Shown here: in pieces, positions 5,667 to 8,655 of the stretch | Layout of the letters: each line of letters begins with the position of its first letter | Position numbering within the stretch: the stretch's first letter is position 1 | From: CAVPEW01 sp050247895 | GTDB lineage: Bacteria > Actinomycetota > Acidimicrobiia > Acidimicrobiales > VFJN01 | Assembly: GCA_050247895.1 (NCBI GenBank) | Contig: JBFWTJ010000168.1 | Coordinates: forward strand, 1 to 8,655 | DNA: 8,655 bases | Direction: 5' to 3' | The notes under the pieces: generated by a model | Database searches by the model: none | What the model was told of the DNA's origin: nothing | What the model saw: the letters and a program-made list of their open reading frames with translations, nothing else | Made by a program: the position numbers and the translations under genes

Positions 5667-6161
5667 ATGCGAGTGGAACCGTTGCGGGTCGAGTGGATCG
5701 AAGCCCTGGTCGAGGGCGACGCCACCTTCGTCGAGCGGTTCGGCATCGCCGTGGCCGAGGGGTGGGCCGGGTTCCCCGAGGTCCTCCCGCACGCCCTCGA
5801 CGCGGCCCGCAACCACGACGCCGACCCCTGGGGATCGCAACTGTTCTTCGACGACGACGGCGCACTCGTCGGATTCGGTGGGTTCAAGGGGCCGCCGACC
5901 GACGGCGAGGTCGAGATCGGCTACGCCATCGCCCCCGCCCGCCAGGGCCGCGGCCTGGCCACCGCGGCGGCCCGAACGCTGATCGACCGCGCCCGGGACC
6001 GCGGCGTCGGCTGGGTCGTGGCCCACACGCTCGCCACCCCCAACCCCTCCACCGGCGTGCTCGCGCACTGCGGCTTCGTCCGCACCGCGACCGTGGCGGA
6101 CCCCGACGGGGGCGTCGACGAGGACGTCTGGCGGTGGGAGCTCGAACTGCGCGACCCGTGA
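5667..6161 (+). CDS. GNAT-family N-acetyltransferase
   Basis: A 164-residue GNAT enzyme that would transfer an acetyl group from acetyl-CoA to an unknown amine. The acetyl-CoA pyrophosphate loop is at residues 92-98 (RQGRGLA) after the beta strand VEIGYAIAP; the C-terminal half has VVAHTLATPNPSTGVLAHCGF, the usual alanine/asparagine-rich turn and final hydrophobic strand of RimJ-like acetyltransferases. I chose ATG 5667 over the upstream start at 5601 because GAGGAGG (5653-5659) sits at the right distance and the extra upstream residues are not GNAT-like. It is divergent from the mobile mystery cassette, with 233 bases between start codons. The next gene begins 126 bases downstream on the same strand. 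Intact; substrate not predictable. Confidence 0.88.
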   Translation: MRVEPLRVEWIEALVEGDATFVERFGIAVAEGWAGFPEVLPHALDAARNHDADPWGSQLFFDDDGALVGFGGFKGPPTDGEVEIGYAIAPARQGRGLATAAARTLIDRARDRGVGWVVAHTLATPNPSTGVLAHCGFVRTATVADPDGGVDEDVWRWELELRDP

Positions 6162-6287
6162 CGCGCCCGAACGTCCTCGGGCGGGGCCAGGGCCTCGTGG
6201 AGCTGTCGGGACGTCGCGCCGGCACGGGCCGCGGGGCGTCGACCGATCGGCACCGGGTTGCCGCAGGGACCGTGTGATCCTGGGTCG

Positions 6288-6962
6288 GTGATCTTCGGCG
6301 ACGACCTCGTCGTGCCCGGGTCGGCGGCCGCCGCGGGCTGGCTCGCGCCGGCGTGCCGCGGTCGGTGGGGCACGGTCGGCGCGCTGGTGCCGAACGACTT
6401 CGCCGCCTACGTCCGCATCGACGTCCCCGACGCCGAGGCCGCCGACTGGTGGGACCTCTACCGGTCGTTGTTCGCCATCGTGGCCCGTGCCGGCGAGGCG
6501 CACACCTCCACGCCCGACGAGGCGTGGTTCGCCGTGTGGGAGGGCTACGGCTGGGCCACGGCGACCTCGATGTACGCCTGGAGCGGGCCGTCGACACCGG
6601 CCACGCGCCGTCGGATCCGCGTCGAGCGTGCCCGCCTCCGGGACCAGGACCGACGCCGCCGCGACGCGATCGCCTCGGGGCTGTCGGTGGTGCCGCGGTT
6701 CGAGCTGCCCAACCGCACCTACCACCTCGTGGCCGGGACGGTCGCCGGCGTCGGGTCCCTGCGCGAGCCGGGATCGCCCGAACGCTGGCAGCGGCCGGAC
6801 CTGTGGTGGCCGGCGGACCGCCGGTGGTTCGTCGCCACCGACGTCGACCTCTGGTCGGTCCACGTCGGCGGCACCTCCGAGCTCGCCGTCGACCTCGCCG
6901 CAATGGTGCCGACGGGCGTCGAGCACGTCACCCTCGACACCGAGCTCGCCGCCGAGGACTGA
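6288..6962 (+). CDS. Uncharacterised actinobacterial protein
   Basis: A 224-residue soluble protein of a family that I recall only as hypothetical proteins in actinobacteria. The sequence is rich in Trp and Tyr: LVVPGSAAAAGWL near the start, GTVGALVPNDFAAYVRI, WWDLYRSLFAIVAR, WFAVWEGYGW, then an Arg-rich connector (about residues 105-130), RFELPNRTYHLVAGTV, and a C-terminal block PDLWWPADRRWFVATDVDLW followed by VHVGGTSELAVDLAA. No signal peptide or membrane segment is visible. The C-terminal WWPxDRxWFVATDxD pattern resembles the stereotyped end of many actinobacterial proteins of unknown role. I chose GTG 6288 because the family-like sequence starts there; TTG 6258 would extend it by ten unconvincing residues. 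No clear ribosome binding site precedes it. Base use matches its neighbours. Confidence 0.65.
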   Translation: MIFGDDLVVPGSAAAAGWLAPACRGRWGTVGALVPNDFAAYVRIDVPDAEAADWWDLYRSLFAIVARAGEAHTSTPDEAWFAVWEGYGWATATSMYAWSGPSTPATRRRIRVERARLRDQDRRRRDAIASGLSVVPRFELPNRTYHLVAGTVAGVGSLREPGSPERWQRPDLWWPADRRWFVATDVDLWSVHVGGTSELAVDLAAMVPTGVEHVTLDTELAAED

Positions 6963-7041
6963 GGGAGACCCTGGCAGGGCCTGCATGGAAGTCCCCGTCG
7001 CCCACACGATCACCATGGTGTCTCCCCAGTCAGGGCGTTGG

Positions 7042-7062
7042 CGAGGCGTCGCGAGCGCCTCG
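7042..7062 (+). terminator. 7-bp hairpin, possible terminator
   Basis: CGAGGCG (7042-7048) pairs perfectly with CGCCTCG (7056-7062) around a 7-base loop. There is no T tract. It lies 80 bases beyond the stop of the uncharacterised gene and before the next promoter, a reasonable place for a terminator. Confidence 0.25.
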
Positions 7063-7192
7063 ACAGGGTCCGTGGTCACGGGCGAACGAAGCAAAGGCGC
7101 TTGAGACCGGCGTCCTTTCACGACGGTGGTGGTCGCACCAAGGTCTTGACTCCAAGCCTTCCTGGCGATCTTCGCGAGAACTTCGTCGAGGC

Positions 7193-7221
7193 TGTCGAAT
7201 CGGGTAGAGCAGCACGACGTC
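7193..7221 (+). promoter_or_regulatory. Candidate ECF42-type promoter of the DGPF-sigma operon
   Basis: TGTCGA (7193-7198) is followed after 16 bases by CGAC (7215-7218), and CGTC also occurs at 7218-7221. The motif I recall for ECF42 sigma factors is TGTCGA at -35 with CG(A/T)C at -10. The start of transcription would fall near 7225, giving a leader of about 45 bases with GAGGAGG (7259-7265) before the ATG at 7272. Since the operon encodes an ECF42-like sigma factor, this would be an autoregulatory promoter. Confidence 0.5.
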
Positions 7222-7271
7222 TCGGTGTGCGGCGAACGCCGTGCACCGGACACAGCCCGAGGAGGCCCCCG

Positions 7272-7628
7272 ATGAAGTACATGCTCCTGCTCCGCCACGC
7301 GCCCGGCACCGGCCCGGCCGAGGGCACGCCCGAGTTCGACGACGAGATGGCCCGCTGGGGCGAGCTGATGGGCGAGCTCGGCGCTTCAGGCGGCCTGGTC
7401 GCCGCCCACGGCCTCGACACCGAGGCCACTGCCACCACCGTGCGCACCCGCGGCGACGAGACGATCGTGACCGACGGGCCCTTCGCCGAGACGAAGGAGT
7501 CCTTCTTCAGCTACATCATCATCGACGTCGCCGACCTCGACGCCGCCCTCGCCTGGGCGAAGCGGATGCCCAACGCGACCTACGGGTCCGTCGAGGTCCG
7601 CCCCCTGTCGACCCACGAGCAGGACTGA
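7272..7628 (+). CDS. YCII/DGPF-domain protein
   Basis: A 118-residue YCII-related protein. YCII domains have a ferredoxin-like fold with a possible His/Asp catalytic pair; the role of this branch is unknown, though it is the genomic partner of ECF42 sigma factors and is named for the DGPF signature. Visible are MKYMLLLRHAPG (residues 1-12), ARWGELMGELGASGGLVAAHGL (about 28-49), DGPFAETKE (about 70-78), SYIIIDVADLDAALAWAKRMP and the final GSVEVRPL strand. The start ATG 7272 has a strong GAGGAGG six bases upstream. The sigma gene begins at once after, or overlapping, the stop, so the pair forms an operon. Length is normal for the family and the gene looks intact. Confidence 0.9.
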   Translation: MKYMLLLRHAPGTGPAEGTPEFDDEMARWGELMGELGASGGLVAAHGLDTEATATTVRTRGDETIVTDGPFAETKESFFSYIIIDVADLDAALAWAKRMPNATYGSVEVRPLSTHEQD

Positions 7629-7630
7629 AC

Positions 7631-8596
7631 CTGTCGGCCTCACCTGCGTCCGACCGCGACGCCGCCCACCGGGCCATCGAGCGGGCCTACCGCGACGACT
7701 GGACGGCGCTGTTGGCCACGCTCGCCGGCCAGGTGGGCGGCGACGTCGGGCTGGCCGAGGAGGCCGTCGCCGAGGCGTTCGCCGCCGCGACGGCCGAGTG
7801 GCCCGATCGTGGCGTCCCGTCACGGCCCGCCGGCTGGTTGACGACCGTCGCCCGCCGGCGGGCGATCGACGCCATCCGGCGTGACCGGACGCGGACCCGC
7901 CGCCAAGCCGCGCTCGAGCACCTGGAAGCCCTCGTGCGCGCCGACGAGGGCATGCCACCGGTCGACGAGCACGGCCACGACCGCAGCGGCGTCGCCGACG
8001 ACCGGTTGCGGCTGCTGTTCACGTGCTGCCATCCGGCCCTCGCGCTCGACGCGCGGGTGGCGCTCACGCTGAGGACCGTGGGCGGCCTGGAGGTGCCCGA
8101 GGTCGCCCGGGCCTTCCTGACCACCGAGACGACCATGTACCAGCGGCTCGTGCGGGCGAAGCGCAAGATCAAGGCCGCCGGCATCCCGTACCGGGTGCCG
8201 GCCGACGACGAGCTGGCCGACCGGCTCGACGGCGTGCTCCACGTCGTCCACCTCGTCTACACCGAGGGCCACGTGGCCACGACCGCCGACTCGCTCGTGC
8301 GGGCCGACCTGTGCGAGGAGGCGATCCGGCTCGCCCGCCTCGTCGTGGAGCTGCTCCCGGCGCACGCCGAGGCGCACGGCCTGCTCGCCCTCCTCCTGCT
8401 CACCGATGCCCGCCGGCCGGCCCGCACCGGTGCAGACGGCGTGCCGGTCAGCCTCGAGGACCAGGACCGTGCCCGGTGGGACCGCGACGCGATCGCCGAG
8501 GGGGCCGCGGTGCTCGACCACGCCCTCGCCCGGGGAGCCCCCGGCCCGTTCCAGGGGCAGGCGGCGGGGGCCGCCCTGCACGCCGTGGCACCGTAG
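7631..8596 (+). CDS. ECF42-like RNA polymerase sigma factor, C-terminal extension interrupted
   Basis: A sigma-70-family factor that would direct RNA polymerase to its own set of promoters. Region 2 covers about residues 13-92 (AIERAYRDDWTALLATLA, AEEAVAEAFAAATAEW, PAGWLTTVARRRAIDAIRR). After a linker comes region 4 (about 123-185: DDRLRLLFTCCHPAL, LRTVGGLEVPEVARAFLTTE, MYQRLVRAKRKIKAAGI). A helical TPR-like extension follows (YTEGH, ADLCEEAIRLARLV, AHGLLALLLLTDARRPAR, QDRARWDRDAI). Such an extension and a DGPF neighbour are hallmarks of ECF42, which lacks an anti-sigma factor. Two oddities stand out. No ATG, GTG or TTG precedes region 2 in this frame, so CTG 7631 (AGGA six bases upstream) or CTG 7625 (overlapping the previous stop) must serve. 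And TAG at 8594 ends the protein at 321 residues, about 90 short, while family-like sequence continues in frame beyond it. Confidence 0.85.
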   Translation: MSASPASDRDAAHRAIERAYRDDWTALLATLAGQVGGDVGLAEEAVAEAFAAATAEWPDRGVPSRPAGWLTTVARRRAIDAIRRDRTRTRRQAALEHLEALVRADEGMPPVDEHGHDRSGVADDRLRLLFTCCHPALALDARVALTLRTVGGLEVPEVARAFLTTETTMYQRLVRAKRKIKAAGIPYRVPADDELADRLDGVLHVVHLVYTEGHVATTADSLVRADLCEEAIRLARLVVELLPAHAEAHGLLALLLLTDARRPARTGADGVPVSLEDQDRARWDRDAIAEGAAVLDHALARGAPGPFQGQAAGAALHAVAP

Positions 8597-8655
8597 TGGG
8601 AGTCCCCCGTATGGCCCCCGAGCGCCGCGCACTACGGGGAGCTGGAGCGGCGCGC
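8597..8655 (+). pseudogene. Continuation of the sigma-factor extension beyond an in-frame TAG
   Basis: Read in the sigma-factor frame, these 19 codons begin WESPVW and include HYGELERR. Their spacing of Trp, Trp-Pro and Tyr matches the expected continuation of the extension in ECF42-type proteins (Trp-x4-Trp-Pro-x5-Tyr-x2-Leu). The window ends here, so the true 3' end of the gene is not visible. Confidence 0.5.

Larger units (their letters stand above)
6963..7271. other. Intergenic region before the DGPF-sigma operon
   Basis: The 309 bp begin with small competing stems right after the stop (AGGG/CCCT at 6962-6972; GCAGG/CCTGC at 6974-6984). They continue with a 7-bp stem (7042-7062) and end with the sigma-type promoter and ribosome binding site of the next gene. 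The central part (about 7080-7190) is less GC-rich than its surroundings. It reads on the minus strand as RFDSLDEVLAKIARKAW and in plus frame 3 as DLRENFVEAVESGRAARRLGV, but neither has a start or a recognised family. Confidence 0.5.

Noticed and set aside
7226..7247. Hairpin GTG..CGGCG/CGCCG..CAC before the DGPF gene
   Set aside because: The stem has two internal mismatches and lies within the expected leader next to the promoter; no T tract and no riboswitch-like elements.
5520..7298. 592-codon open frame on the minus strand
   Set aside because: It lies antisense to the GNAT and uncharacterised genes and is low-complexity Arg/Gly/Pro; the plus-strand genes have recognisable domains and starts.
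1..8655. CRISPR arrays, tRNA or rRNA genes, complete insertion sequences
   Set aside because: No regularly spaced repeats, cloverleaf-like sequence, ribosomal RNA signature or transposase with terminal repeats could be found by reading both strands.

Overview
The window is GC-rich double-stranded bacterial DNA with strong G/C preference at third codon positions, many GTG starts, an F420-dependent luciferase-like oxidoreductase and a leaderless-looking promoter. Together these point to an actinobacterial chromosome. Placement in or near the Acidimicrobiia is only a guess. I see no tRNA, rRNA, CRISPR array or intact insertion sequence.

Layout. (1) Positions 1-2054 are an eroded region. It holds an unidentified C-terminal fragment (8-175), a broken bacterial Pnkp (RNA repair) gene reduced to its ligase module and carrying a -1 frameshift near 1274 (376-1703), and a 350 bp stretch with a hairpin, a 42 bp hexamer repeat and two unassigned open fragments. 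(2) 2055-2900 is an intact F420-dependent oxidoreductase of the MSMEG_4141 type. (3) 3072-4353 is a compact transcription unit: a near-consensus housekeeping promoter, a possible leaderless 13-codon upstream ORF, a Cys-less ArsR regulator, a DUF1801 protein and an SRPBCC/AHSA1 protein. (4) 5433-4368 on the minus strand is the two-gene 'mobile mystery protein' A/B cassette (HTH protein plus Fic-fold protein), with an unusually AT-rich control region at 5466-5520. (5) Divergent from it are a GNAT acetyltransferase (5667-6161) and an unrecognised actinobacterial protein (6288-6962). (6) 7193-8655 is a DGPF/YCII protein followed by an ECF42-like sigma factor. A match to the ECF42 promoter motif lies just upstream, which would close a self-activating loop. 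The sigma gene has no ATG, GTG or TTG start before its first conserved helix, and has an in-frame TAG in its C-terminal extension with homology continuing beyond it.

How the genes work together. Three modules are self-contained: ArsR/DUF1801/SRPBCC, Fic/HTH, and DGPF/ECF42. I see no single large new system linking them. The most rewarding points are the ArsR leader arrangement, the non-canonical Fic motif, the ECF42-type promoter and odd start/stop of the sigma gene, and the stranded Pnkp ligase module. Several lesions (frameshift, amber codon, missing start) could be true decay or could be sequencing errors. Resequencing would separate the two.
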